Below, in pieces: positions 1 through 9,608 of a stretch of DNA of 64,000 nt; position 1 is the first letter of the stretch; each line of letters opens with the position of its first letter. The stretch lies in NCBI RefSeq assembly GCF_000374125.1, contig NZ_KB893626.1, positions 62,001 to 126,000 of the forward strand. Direction: 5' to 3'. This DNA is from Niabella aurantiaca DSM 17617. GTDB taxonomy: Bacteria; Bacteroidota; Bacteroidia; Chitinophagales; Chitinophagaceae. The notes under the pieces are model-generated. The model was not told where the DNA came from and ran no database searches. It saw nothing but the letters and a program-made list of their open reading frames with translations. The position numbers were made by a program, and so were the translations under genes.

Positions 1-154
1 TGCAGGTATCCGCTTTTTTTTTGCTTTAACGGGAGTTCATGTTTGAGGGACATATGCTTCTGTTTTGTTTCAGACATAAAGTTCCCCTCATGAACAGGCG
101 TATCAAAGCGTAAAAGCACGGGTTTTTTACAGGGTTTTTACGGTAGCGCGATAA

Positions 155-210
155 AGCTGTCAGCCATTAGCGGTAGACTTCTGATGGCTCAAAACTCAAA
201 GCTGACAGCT
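155..210. repeat. 10-bp inverted repeat downstream of the GH36 gene
   Basis: AGCTGTCAGC (155-164) is perfectly complementary to GCTGACAGCT (201-210). An alternative inner stem, AGCCAT/ATGGCT, shares bases with the outer arms. It lies just after the stop codon of the minus-strand GH36 operon, so it could help end that transcript, but there is no strong T-run. The remaining bases 1-154 show no gene that I can support. Confidence 0.5.
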
Positions 211-215
211 CGCTT

Positions 216-2420
216 CTACAACGCCTCGATGCTCAGCACCACGCTGGAGCGGCTGGATGTTACATTGGGATTGAATCCGATGGTCATCAGAAAATCACCG
301 CTGTAAATTTTGCTTTCATCGAGGGTGGTCTTTTGCTTGTCGTAGAGATTGAGCTCTTTTATCCGGTATTTTTTTGCGGGATCGAGCCCCTGTAATGGAA
401 TGGGGTTTACAGCGGCTTCGCTGATATACCGCGCGTTTGTAAGATAATTGAACATGACCGCCCGGTTTTTGTCCTTGTCGACAAACATCAGGGATGCAAG
501 GTCTTTTTCATAAGGATTGGCCAGCCGGTACAGATCACCATGCCAGACGATATCCTTAAATCCGTTGTAGTTCTTAACCGCCTGCTGGCAAAAAGAGCGG
601 TCTTCCGGCTTGAGCTCGTTGGCGCGGATGTCGAACCCAAGCTTGCCCATAGAAGCTACGTCCACCTTGTATTTTAAAGGTTGTTTTCCCCAGTCCGTCA
701 CGTGGTTGCACATGGTAATGGCCGGGTAGTAATAGGAGTAGTTCCATTGAATGAATACCCGCTCCAGCGGATCGGTATCATCGCTGAGCCAGAACTCGGT
801 AAAGTATTTTAATAATCCGTAATCCGAACGTCCCCCGCCGCCGGAGCACAGCATCATGGGCACCGTGGGATATTTGGCGCGGATGCGTTGGAGTACCTTT
901 TCAAGTCCGCGGGTGTATTCTACATACAAATGCGATTGCGGGATCTTGCTTTGCTCCAGGTATTTGGAGTGCCCGTTAAAAATGGGGGCGTTGCAATCCC
1001 ATTTGATAAAAGCCAGGTCCGGGTTCTTTTTAAATAAACCATCCACTACACCAAACACAAAATCCTGTACCCGCGGGTTGGTAAGATCCAGTACCAGCTG
1101 GTTGCGGTAATAGATCTCCGGGCGCTTTTCTTCCCGCAGTACCCAGTCCAGGTGTTTTTCATACAATTCACTTTTTGGATTGACCATTTCCGGCTCGATC
1201 CAGATGCCGAATTTGATGCCTTGCTTCCTTGCTTCATTTACCAGGTAGGGGATACCATCCGGCAGTTTCTTTTTGTTTTCCTGCCAGTCGCCCAGCCCGG
1301 CCTTATCTCCGTTCCGGGGATACTTATTGGCAAACCAGCCGTCATCCAGTAAGAAAAGATCCACCCCCAGGTCTTTTGCTCCTTTGAAGAGCCCTACCAG
1401 TTTTTCCTGGTCAAAGTCAAAATAAGTAGCTTCCCAGTTATTCAGCAGGGTAAGGCGCTGGCCTTTTCCATCCAGCAACTGGTGATTGCGCAGCCAGGCC
1501 TGCAGGTTGCGGCTTCCGGTGCCGGTTCCGGTAAATGAAAGAGTATAGGTGAACCGTGGTGTTTCAAAAGATGTATCGGGCTGCAGATCGTAGGCCGACT
1601 GGTAGGGGTTAATGCCCGCCACCAGGTGCATTTTTTTGTTGATGTCGGTTTCAAACTGGATGGAGTAGTTGCCGTTCCAGGCGATCTGACCCAGCATTAC
1701 CGTTCCACTGGTTTCTGTAGCAGGTGCATCCAGCGCCAGCATAAAATTGGGGGAGCCGATCAGGTTTTCGCGGGTGCCCAGTCGAGATTGGATGGTATGC
1801 ATGCCCTGTTTCAGCTGTGTGTGCTCCGGCTGCATCTCTTTTGCCCAGCTGCCGTTATAGCTGGTGAGATAATAGTCCTTATTGTAAAAGTAAAGATTGG
1901 CAGAGGCGTATTTGTTCAGTGTTACTTTTCCTTTTTCCGTATGCCGGATCACGCTCCATTGCTCAATGACGTCTTCCTGCTTCCATGCCTTGAAAAAAAG
2001 ATCTACATAAAACGGATAGACCGCATCTTTTAAAGTGATCTTTGTAAGTGTAGCGTCATCTTCATTGATGACTGTTTTGTTTTCATAACGAAGGTCAAGT
2101 GAGTTGTTCCCATCTGCGTGTACCACAGCAATGGCCGGCTCCGAGAAATTGTTGTCGATACCTGCCACTGTAAAGGCACTGTTGTTAGAGCTGCCGCCGT
2201 CGCCGGTAAGATGGTACATCCGGTCTGCTGCTGGATATTCTTCCGGCGCCTGTAATCTTTTTCCGGTATGGATGATCTTTAAATGATTGTTTTTGTCTGT
2301 TTGCAGCACCACGGCTACATTCCTGGTTTCGACGGGGATGGTGATCGTTTGAGCATATGCCGATCCGAAAAGAATAAAAACAGCTGCGATCAGTCCGGAT
2401 ATTTTTTTTGTAACGTTCAT
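216..2420 (-). CDS. GH36 alpha-galactosidase, secreted
   Basis: Predicted to remove terminal alpha-linked galactose from oligo- or polysaccharides in the periplasm. The 734-residue protein starts with a signal peptide (ending near SAYAQ, residue 24), then has a beta-sandwich N-terminal domain, a TIM barrel and a C-terminal beta domain, the usual GH36 layout and length. The barrel carries the GH36 signatures LDDGWF and KWDCN, where Asp475 matches the nucleophile, and WLSDDTDP, where Asp547/548 matches the acid/base. It is the last gene of a four-gene minus-strand operon (susC-susD-GH-GH36), starting 9 bp after the preceding gene. The family call is firm. The exact substrate (galactomannan side chains, raffinose-type sugars or other alpha-galactosides) cannot be read from the sequence. 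Confidence 0.93.
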   Translation of the reverse strand: MNVTKKISGLIAAVFILFGSAYAQTITIPVETRNVAVVLQTDKNNHLKIIHTGKRLQAPEEYPAADRMYHLTGDGGSSNNSAFTVAGIDNNFSEPAIAVVHADGNNSLDLRYENKTVINEDDATLTKITLKDAVYPFYVDLFFKAWKQEDVIEQWSVIRHTEKGKVTLNKYASANLYFYNKDYYLTSYNGSWAKEMQPEHTQLKQGMHTIQSRLGTRENLIGSPNFMLALDAPATETSGTVMLGQIAWNGNYSIQFETDINKKMHLVAGINPYQSAYDLQPDTSFETPRFTYTLSFTGTGTGSRNLQAWLRNHQLLDGKGQRLTLLNNWEATYFDFDQEKLVGLFKGAKDLGVDLFLLDDGWFANKYPRNGDKAGLGDWQENKKKLPDGIPYLVNEARKQGIKFGIWIEPEMVNPKSELYEKHLDWVLREEKRPEIYYRNQLVLDLTNPRVQDFVFGVVDGLFKKNPDLAFIKWDCNAPIFNGHSKYLEQSKIPQSHLYVEYTRGLEKVLQRIRAKYPTVPMMLCSGGGGRSDYGLLKYFTEFWLSDDTDPLERVFIQWNYSYYYPAITMCNHVTDWGKQPLKYKVDVASMGKLGFDIRANELKPEDRSFCQQAVKNYNGFKDIVWHGDLYRLANPYEKDLASLMFVDKDKNRAVMFNYLTNARYISEAAVNPIPLQGLDPAKKYRIKELNLYDKQKTTLDESKIYSGDFLMTIGFNPNVTSSRSSVVLSIEAL

Positions 2421-2429
2421 GCTAAAGGT

Positions 2430-4655
2430 TTAGTGAATTGGAATGAGTTGAAACAATTGTGCGTCCCTTGCGCTGGTATTCACCGGGAAGGTTTCCTGCT
2501 CTTTTTTCCAGGTGGCAATGGTCCGGCCTGTGAAAAAATCGGTCACGTTATAATTCCTGTTTTGCAAGCGCATCTGTTTTCGCGAAAATACGGTATTAAA
2601 ATCCTGGCTTAAGCTAAAGTTCAGGGTGGATAACAACAGGGTGTCGCCGGGTAGATAAAAGCTGAGCTGCTGATCCTGCGAAAGCCCATCCGGTAATTTT
2701 AACGGATGAAAAGCCCGTGGATGTGAAAAGAAGCGGCACAGGGAAGCATTGTTCAGGTAGGTACGGCCTCTTGCCGCGGCGATGCTGTCCCTGAAATCGG
2801 TACCATCCCCCAGGATGCTTCCCATGGTGATCATACTGATAAGACGGGTGCGTACATCCTGCTCGGGAATGTCTGCATTCTTCTGAAAATTTTTCATTAC
2901 CACCACATCCATATTGGTATAGGGCCAAAAAACACCCTGTGCCCATCCCAGGTGGGAAGCGCTGATCATGGAAGACGCCGTGCTTCCGTAATGCGGAAAT
3001 CCCGGAAGGTCATCCCTGAAGTGGGAATAAATATCTGTGGAAAGAAACCGGGTATGTGCATACTGATAGGGGAATAAAGGGGAGATGGCCTGGGTGATAA
3101 AGATGTCCGGCCCCAGGATGGAATCGATCAGCGATTTCAGCATTTTCATACCCCTGTTGTAGGCCTGCATACCGGTGTGTACTTTCGGATCAAAGCGGGT
3201 GGTGGATTCCAGCGCGCCTGCGGATAGGAAATCGATCTTTAAGAATTTAGCGTTGATCGCTTTGGCTTTTTGCAGTTCACCAATGATCCGCAGGCGGGTG
3301 GCGGGATGCGTGGGATCCAGCGGGAACGCGCCAAAATCCCCGTTCTTATAAACAATGGTTCTCCCACTATTGTCCTTTAGTGTTACTTCCCGTATGGGCG
3401 TTTCGGTATATTGGAGCTTACCTGTTTCCACGGAGCTTTTCCAGGTCCACACAGCAAAAGGAATAAAATAGAAGCCCAGTCGTTGCCGGTGTTGCGCCGC
3501 ATAGCTGCCGATGGAATGCAGCACGTCTTTTGTATAAATGCCCTGGTCGTAAGAATCGATGCTCAGCACGGTGCTGCGCTGCCTGGAAAAATTGGGGAGC
3601 GCTGCCAGGTAGTCCACGATTTTGGGAACGTCTGCGGGCATCATCCTTTTTTCGTATCCCAGAACGCCTTCCACTCCAAAGCTGTTCCAGTAAAAGGGGG
3701 CCGGATGTTTCCATTGCAGGGCGCCATTGAGCTGTACATTGGCGTGGGCATAGTGCTCGAAGGCCATTGTTCTGCTGAGGGAGGCATCCATAAAAACAAG
3801 CGGTGCAACAATGTGCATACCCTTCATGGCTCCGTGTGCCACCACATCGTGGGTGCCATCGTAGCCGCCGTACTCGGCCGGAAGCGTGGAATTGTCCGGT
3901 GTGGATGCCCCACCGAAAATTACCAGGGAATCCAACCATCCTTTGGATACAGATGCGCCGTAGCGAATGCCGGTTTTCCAGAAGTCATGATCCACCGCCC
4001 CCATAACAAACCCGGAAAGCTGCTCCTGGTCATAAAGGGATATGAATTCATAACTCGTTCCGGATGGCGGGTGTGATGGTTCCCAGCCGGCCGCCAGTAT
4101 TTTTACCCAGTTGTCATTGTCGAACGGCACATCCAGCACCCGTGGCATATTCCCGGGGATATGTACGGAGCCGCTTGTTTCCGGCAGCACGGCAAGCGGA
4201 CTGCTGTAATTGGATTCGAGCACTGCCCCGTTGAGGGATTGCAGTGCAGCGGTAAGCAACAGTCCCGGCCGGTCTTTGTAGATCCGGAGCTCCTGTGTCA
4301 GTGTTAAGCCTGTTATGCCTCCTTCATGTTTAAAGATAACCCGGAGGCCTTTTCCGGTTTTATCCCCGAATGCATTCAGGGACACCGAATGCCGAGCGAA
4401 TCCGCTGCTTGAGACCGTTCCCTTTTTTTTGTCTTTAAAGAGGGCCGTGGTATTAAGAAGTGCCGTACCATTGGCAAAGCGATAGCTGATGGTGCCACTG
4501 GCCTTGTTTAAGGTTATCCGGCAGGTGGTTGTATGCATCACTGCGCTGTCCCTGTATTGCTGAACATCCTGGGCAATAATGACCGGGTAGCTGCCTGAAA
4601 GGAGCAGGCAACAGCAGAGCAGCCGGCTTTTTATTTTTTTTAATGGTATGCGCAT
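2430..4655 (-). CDS. Secreted glycoside hydrolase, melibiase-like (clan GH-D type)
   Basis: A 741-residue secreted protein with a signal peptide (hydrophobic stretch followed by VIIAQ near residue 29). The N-terminal half is beta-rich. The second half looks like a TIM barrel with KIDFLSAGALE, where Asp475 occupies the place of the clan GH-D nucleophile, and LSTDIYSHFRDD, where Asp541 or Asp546/547 could be the acid/base. These resemble but do not match the canonical GH36 motifs, so it is probably a divergent alpha-galactosidase-like or alpha-N-acetylgalactosaminidase-like enzyme. It sits between susD and GH36 with 9-bp gaps on both sides, so the two enzymes are probably co-expressed and act on the same glycan. 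The function is inferred and the family assignment is moderate. Confidence 0.65.
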   Translation of the reverse strand: MRIPLKKIKSRLLCCCLLLSGSYPVIIAQDVQQYRDSAVMHTTTCRITLNKASGTISYRFANGTALLNTTALFKDKKKGTVSSSGFARHSVSLNAFGDKTGKGLRVIFKHEGGITGLTLTQELRIYKDRPGLLLTAALQSLNGAVLESNYSSPLAVLPETSGSVHIPGNMPRVLDVPFDNDNWVKILAAGWEPSHPPSGTSYEFISLYDQEQLSGFVMGAVDHDFWKTGIRYGASVSKGWLDSLVIFGGASTPDNSTLPAEYGGYDGTHDVVAHGAMKGMHIVAPLVFMDASLSRTMAFEHYAHANVQLNGALQWKHPAPFYWNSFGVEGVLGYEKRMMPADVPKIVDYLAALPNFSRQRSTVLSIDSYDQGIYTKDVLHSIGSYAAQHRQRLGFYFIPFAVWTWKSSVETGKLQYTETPIREVTLKDNSGRTIVYKNGDFGAFPLDPTHPATRLRIIGELQKAKAINAKFLKIDFLSAGALESTTRFDPKVHTGMQAYNRGMKMLKSLIDSILGPDIFITQAISPLFPYQYAHTRFLSTDIYSHFRDDLPGFPHYGSTASSMISASHLGWAQGVFWPYTNMDVVVMKNFQKNADIPEQDVRTRLISMITMGSILGDGTDFRDSIAAARGRTYLNNASLCRFFSHPRAFHPLKLPDGLSQDQQLSFYLPGDTLLLSTLNFSLSQDFNTVFSRKQMRLQNRNYNVTDFFTGRTIATWKKEQETFPVNTSARDAQLFQLIPIH

Positions 4656-4664
4656 GATTTTTTC

Positions 4665-6242
4665 TTATTGATAACCAGGGTTTTGATCGGCCGGGCTGAT
4701 ATCAGGATTCAGCTTGATCTCTACATCGGGTATCGGATACAGCATATTGGACTCTTTTACCAGACCTGTTTGGGCCGCCCATTTATTACGGGTTTTTACC
4801 AATGTTACAAATTTACCGGTACGGATCAAATCAATACGGCGCCAATCTTCTGCAAATAATTCCCGCATGCGTTCATCCATAATGGCGGTTCGGAACGCCT
4901 CCTGTGATAAACCGGTCCATTTCCTGTCTGCCGGAAGTGTGCCTCCCCAGGCCCTTGCGCGTACTTTATTCACCTCCTCCATCGCATCGCTCGTCCTTCC
5001 TGTTTCGTTCAGGCATTCAGCATAGGAAAGCAGTACATCGGCCAGGCGGAGCACGGGAATGTTTTTCCCCGAATTCCACATATTGTTAATTTGATCGGGC
5101 GCATGTTTGTCTGTCCTGAAATCTTCATACTTTTTTATATGTGGCGCCAACTCATCATAGTCTGTCCCTAAATCCTCCCATAGTACATATTTGAGATCCG
5201 GGGTCACACCATAATAGGTAAAGTCGTAACGGATCGCTTCTTCCCTGCGCTGATCGCCGGTCTCCCATACACCACCATCGTTCACCATGGAATAAGCATA
5301 TTTGGTGGGTACCAGTTTGTCGTAACCGGAGTAATAGCATCCATCGCCAAAATAACCCTGAACGGCTCTTGAACCTATCTGGAACTGGATCTTGTTATTA
5401 TTAGGGTATATGGGGCTGAACTGAAACTCAAAAATGGATTCCGCGGTATTGGGCGTATTGTAATCCCATAGGTTTTTGTAATCGGGTACCAGCTGGTAAA
5501 GGTCTTTCATTTTTTCAAAACATTCCGCTGCTTTGGCAAAATCACGCAGGCCGGTGGCAACCGGAGCAGACATGTAGGCCTTACCCAACATAGCCCAGGC
5601 GGCGCCATAGCTGGCCCTTCCGGGAGCAGGGGTCGGATTGCTTTCCTTTGGTATCCTGTCGGCCGCACGCTGAAAATCGGCAATAATAAATGCCCATACA
5701 TCTTTGAGGGGTTGCCTGCGCGTTCCCAGTTCTGCTTCCCGGTCCATATCGCGGATCGGAATTTCACCCCAATACATTGCCAGTTGAAAATCAAGAAAAC
5801 CACGGATAAAGGAGGCTTCTCCCAGCAGTTTTGCTTCCCGGGAACCTGCTTCCGGATTTTCTTTGCTCAAACCCTGTATGATCCGGGCCGCTTCGTTCAC
5901 CGCAGGCCAGCGAAGATTCCATTGATTGGCGATGTGGTTCAGGCTGGAGTTGAGATTTGCATCATAGCGGTCCAGGCCACCTTTCCCGGGATCGCTCTTC
6001 ATCTGGAATGCACCCTGTTGGGTCTCGTCGGTACCCATCATCATGATCAGGCTTTGTTCATCTGTGCGGATATTTTTCCAGTTGGCATAAATACCCTGGA
6101 GACTGGTCTCCACCAGGTCGGGATCCGAATATACCTGGCCGATGTCCAGCTTCGTTAAACTTTTTTCATCGAGGAATTTATTACAGGACAACGTGTATAC
6201 ACTTAAAGCGATCAGTCCTGCTACTACTATTTTGCGTTGCAT
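4665..6242 (-). CDS. SusD/RagB-like surface glycan-binding lipoprotein
   Basis: A 525-residue outer-membrane lipoprotein that would bind the oligosaccharide outside the cell and sit as a lid on the SusC transporter encoded just upstream. The lipobox TLSC places the lipidated cysteine at residue 20, followed by NKFLDE, the typical start of mature SusD proteins. The C-terminal part contains VLRLADVLLSYAECLNETG, the RagB/SusD signature that begins the TPR-like C-terminal region, and ends with LYPIPDVEIKLNPDISPADQNPGY, rendered here only as the common 'P-I-P..E...N..L/I.QNPGY' tail. It starts 16 bp after the susC stop codon, so the two are translated from the same message. Confidence 0.95.
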   Translation of the reverse strand: MQRKIVVAGLIALSVYTLSCNKFLDEKSLTKLDIGQVYSDPDLVETSLQGIYANWKNIRTDEQSLIMMMGTDETQQGAFQMKSDPGKGGLDRYDANLNSSLNHIANQWNLRWPAVNEAARIIQGLSKENPEAGSREAKLLGEASFIRGFLDFQLAMYWGEIPIRDMDREAELGTRRQPLKDVWAFIIADFQRAADRIPKESNPTPAPGRASYGAAWAMLGKAYMSAPVATGLRDFAKAAECFEKMKDLYQLVPDYKNLWDYNTPNTAESIFEFQFSPIYPNNNKIQFQIGSRAVQGYFGDGCYYSGYDKLVPTKYAYSMVNDGGVWETGDQRREEAIRYDFTYYGVTPDLKYVLWEDLGTDYDELAPHIKKYEDFRTDKHAPDQINNMWNSGKNIPVLRLADVLLSYAECLNETGRTSDAMEEVNKVRARAWGGTLPADRKWTGLSQEAFRTAIMDERMRELFAEDWRRIDLIRTGKFVTLVKTRNKWAAQTGLVKESNMLYPIPDVEIKLNPDISPADQNPGYQ

Positions 6243-6258
6243 ATTTTACTATTTGAGG

Positions 6259-9200
6259 TTAAAGGCTGACATTCAGTCCAAATACAAACATTTTTACCGG
6301 CGGATAGCCGTAATCGCCGGTTTCAGGATCAAATCCTTTGTAGGGCGTTATGCAAAACAGGTTGGAGCCTGTTACATAAAAGCGCAGGTTGTTGAACTTC
6401 CATGCATCTGTTATTGTTGATGGCAGTGTATAAGACAGGGTTAATGCCGATAAGCGGAGGAAGGAGGCGTTCTGAATGAAATAATCTGTTTCCGAAGGGG
6501 AATAACGGCTGTAGCTGGTATTGCCGATCACCCGGGGGATCGTTGCGTCCGTATGCTCCGGTGTCCAGCGGTTCAGCAGGTCGGCGGATGCCATGCTTTC
6601 GCCGATGCTGCTGATCAGGCCTTCATAATAGCTGCTGATCTTCCTTGCCCCTTGCGCGTACGTAAAATTAGCGTTCAATTCAAAGGTTTTGTAAGAGAGA
6701 TTGGTGCCAAAACCTCCATAGAATTCAGGATCGGTGCCGGCAACTACTATACGGTCGTATTCCTTGCTCACGATACCATCGGGTTTCCCCTCCGGTCCTG
6801 AGATATCCCTTGCAAACAGGTCGCCCGGGTTGATCGTTTTTCCATTAAAGTTCAAATGCTCCCATTCGGACCGGTTTGCTTCCGTAGCAATACCGGCAGC
6901 GCTCAGGGTATAGATCGTACGCACCGGTTTCCCGAGGAAAATATTGCTTTCCCGCTGTATTTCGTTTTCATTGATATTAAAGATTTCAGTAGCATCCGCA
7001 TACAGCCTGGTTACCTTATTCCGGTCAAAAGAAATATTGCCGGACAGGGTCCAGTTCCAGTCGCTTGTTTGAACGATCTTGCCGGTTGCGGAAAACTCCA
7101 TCCCTTTATTATTGACCCGGCCCACGTTTTGCCACTCGCGGTTATAACCCACCGTGCCGGCCAGCGAGCGGTCTAACAGCAGGTTGTCATTATTGATGTA
7201 GTAAAAGTCTGCTGTAATATTCAGCCGCGATTTCAGCAGGCTCATATCCAGCCCTATATTACTTTGCTTTTGCTTTTCCCAGGTAATATCAGGGTTGCCC
7301 CGGCGACCGTCATTCGCGATCAGTGCATTGCCATTATTGACAAGCGAACCATAGAGGGTCTGGAAGGCATAGTTGCCAATATCCTGATTGCCTACCACGC
7401 CGTAACCTACCCGTAACTTTAACTGGTCAAAAATATTTTGCTGCTGCATAAAGCTTTCATTGGTAATGACCCAGGCTGCGGAGACAGAAGGGAACACTCC
7501 CCATTGATTTCCGCGGGCGAACCGGGAGGAGCCATCATAACGTGCGGTACCGGTCAGCATGTACCGGTTTTTATAGTCATAAGTGGCGCGTACCAGGTAA
7601 GACATCAGGCTGTAGTTGTAGAAATCGGAACCCAATACCGATTTTTCAATGGCCGCAGCGCCTCCCAGATCGTGGTAAGAAAGGTCATCGCTGGCAAAGC
7701 GGTCGCCCTGCGCCTTGGTATAATTAGCGCTTCTTTTGCTGGCACTGGTGCCCACCAACGCCATTAATCGGTGATCGCCGGAAAAAGTAGTATTGTAAGT
7801 AAGCGTATTGTCCCACTGCCAATAAGTATCGCTCCAGCGTTCGTGTTTGGCACGGGCATCGCCGTTGTAGTGGCGAACCGCTTCCTGGATATTGTGCGGC
7901 GTAAACTCGAACCAGTTCTGTGCGCCATAATCCAATGCGTAAGTGGAGCGGAATTCCCATCCCTTAGCCGGGGTGATGGCAATAAAACTGGAAGAAGTGA
8001 GCCGGTTCCGGGAGCGGTCGCGCTGGATTTGCAGTGAGTTGAAGGGGTTGAAATCGTTATTGTTTTGTTCACCGTGCGCTTTGTAATAAAGCGTAAGATA
8101 ATCGCTCGTGTATCTTGTAGCCGGGTCGCGATAGGGTGCAAAGTCCAGCAGGGGATTCGCGTTCAATGCTTTGTTATAGACATCATCTGAAGGAATGGCG
8201 TCCCTGGTGCGGGTAAACCCGGTGTTGGTACCCACTTTCAGCCATTTTTTTATATTGTAGTCGGCATTAAAACGGCCGGTATATTTATCCTGCCTGGTAT
8301 TTTCGATCACCCCCTTGATGCCTGCATAACCGGCGCTCAGGTAAAAGGCTCCGCGCTCAGAGCCACCCGAAAAACCAAGTACGTGATTTTGCTGCAGACC
8401 GTTGCGGGTCACTTCATCCAGCCAATTGTAACTTTTACCGCTGTTGTAAGCGGCCATTTCCTGGGCAGAAAAATATTTGTTGTCTTCGTTTTTCAGCAGC
8501 ACGTTGTCGATATAATCCTGGCGGTTGGCTCCGGGATTGTCTTTTAAATATCCATTGGCGTAAGCGTCCAGGCGCAGCTCGAAAAGCTGTTGGGCATTCA
8601 ACCGTTCCGGCAACTGGGTGATCTTCGAAATGCCCGCCCAGGCATCATAGGTGATGCGTCCGTCGCCGCCGCTGCGTGCGCCTTTTTTAGTGGTTATCAC
8701 AACCACCCCATTGGCGCCGCGGGAACCGTAAAGGGCAGTGGCCGATGCATCTTTTAGTACTTGCACAGAAGCCACATCGTTAAGATTCATCGCATTAAAG
8801 CCACCCTGGTTATTTTCCATGACCACCCCGTCCACCACAAAAATGGGAGTGGAGCCGGCGTTGATGGTGTTGGTACCTCTTATGCGTATGGTGGCGTCAT
8901 CGCCCGGACGGGTTCCGGGACTGATGAATACGCCCGGCGCATTTCCCTGCAGGGCCTGGTTGATATTGGTTACCGGGCGCTCCATCAGCGCTTTCGTATT
9001 TACATCGGTAACGGCTCCCGTGAGGTCGGATTTGCGCATGCGTGCGCCTACCACTACCACTTCTCCCAGGTCCTCCGGCTGCAATACAAGAGCCACCTGC
9101 ATGTCATTGGCAGCAGGTAATTCCTGTAATGCATACCCAACCGATTGAAAAAGAAGCGTTGCATTGGCGGGTGCGGAAATCGTAAAGGCACCGTGCTCGT

Positions 9201-9369
9201 CAGCAGCAGTTGCAACAGTAGTGCCTTTTACACGGACGGTAGCTCCTGCAACCGGACTTTTTGTTTGCGCATCTGTTATTGTTCCCCTGATGGTTTGCTG
9301 CGCATAAGACGGCAGCGTCAGGCACAGGGCAACGGCCGTAAGGAAAAAGAAAAGAGCTTTCTTCGTCAT
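6259..9369 (-). CDS. SusC/RagA-like TonB-dependent glycan transporter
   Basis: A 1036-residue outer-membrane beta-barrel that imports oligosaccharides using TonB energy. Visible in order are a signal peptide (SYAQ, about residue 24), a carboxypeptidase-regulatory-like beta-sandwich (about 25-110), the plug domain with the family hallmark KDASATALYGSRGANG (near residue 210), and a barrel that runs to the C-terminus. There is no STN domain, so it is not expected to signal to an anti-sigma factor; control more likely comes from the divergent GntR gene. It is the first gene of the operon, and a -7 element and a dyad operator lie upstream. The substrate is probably an alpha-galactoside, given the two enzymes downstream. 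Confidence 0.95.
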   Translation of the reverse strand: MTKKALFFFLTAVALCLTLPSYAQQTIRGTITDAQTKSPVAGATVRVKGTTVATAADEHGAFTISAPANATLLFQSVGYALQELPAANDMQVALVLQPEDLGEVVVVGARMRKSDLTGAVTDVNTKALMERPVTNINQALQGNAPGVFISPGTRPGDDATIRIRGTNTINAGSTPIFVVDGVVMENNQGGFNAMNLNDVASVQVLKDASATALYGSRGANGVVVITTKKGARSGGDGRITYDAWAGISKITQLPERLNAQQLFELRLDAYANGYLKDNPGANRQDYIDNVLLKNEDNKYFSAQEMAAYNSGKSYNWLDEVTRNGLQQNHVLGFSGGSERGAFYLSAGYAGIKGVIENTRQDKYTGRFNADYNIKKWLKVGTNTGFTRTRDAIPSDDVYNKALNANPLLDFAPYRDPATRYTSDYLTLYYKAHGEQNNNDFNPFNSLQIQRDRSRNRLTSSSFIAITPAKGWEFRSTYALDYGAQNWFEFTPHNIQEAVRHYNGDARAKHERWSDTYWQWDNTLTYNTTFSGDHRLMALVGTSASKRSANYTKAQGDRFASDDLSYHDLGGAAAIEKSVLGSDFYNYSLMSYLVRATYDYKNRYMLTGTARYDGSSRFARGNQWGVFPSVSAAWVITNESFMQQQNIFDQLKLRVGYGVVGNQDIGNYAFQTLYGSLVNNGNALIANDGRRGNPDITWEKQKQSNIGLDMSLLKSRLNITADFYYINNDNLLLDRSLAGTVGYNREWQNVGRVNNKGMEFSATGKIVQTSDWNWTLSGNISFDRNKVTRLYADATEIFNINENEIQRESNIFLGKPVRTIYTLSAAGIATEANRSEWEHLNFNGKTINPGDLFARDISGPEGKPDGIVSKEYDRIVVAGTDPEFYGGFGTNLSYKTFELNANFTYAQGARKISSYYEGLISSIGESMASADLLNRWTPEHTDATIPRVIGNTSYSRYSPSETDYFIQNASFLRLSALTLSYTLPSTITDAWKFNNLRFYVTGSNLFCITPYKGFDPETGDYGYPPVKMFVFGLNVSL

Positions 9370-9501
9370 AAATAGGTGAATTTTTAAATGGATAATAGAA
9401 AAATAGCAAACCTTTAATCAAGCATTCAATCGATCATCAAAACCAGCCTTTGCAACAATCCGGCAATGGCCGTTTTCGAGATTTCTATGGATCCTTTTGT
9501 G

Positions 9502-9509
9502 CAAATCTA
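9502..9509 (-). promoter_or_regulatory. Putative -7 promoter element of the minus-strand susC operon
   Basis: Read on the minus strand the bases are TAGATTTG, an exact match to the Bacteroidota -7 consensus TAnnTTTG. It lies about 130 bp upstream of the susC start at 9369. No good TTTG -33 box is present; the dyad at 9529-9549 covers the place where it would be. An 8-bp direct repeat TCTATGGA (9484-9491 and 9506-9513) overlaps this element. Confidence 0.5.
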
Positions 9510-9528
9510 TGGAAATTTTCTAAAACTG

Positions 9529-9549
9529 TACTATTGGTATAGAATAGTA
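9529..9549. promoter_or_regulatory. Dyad operator candidate for the GntR-type regulator
   Basis: TACTATT (9529-9535) and AATAGTA (9543-9549) form a perfect 7-bp inverted repeat with a 7-bp spacer. It lies between the divergent susC (minus) and the GntR gene (plus), at or just upstream of the -33 position of the susC promoter. The same ATAGTAT word recurs twice in tandem at 12551-12570 in front of the other susC operon. Confidence 0.6.
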
Positions 9550-9608
9550 TAAATTTTCGCAGCGAAACCGGAAATATTGTTGTTTATTTGTCGTCAATAA
9601 ATTTTGCC

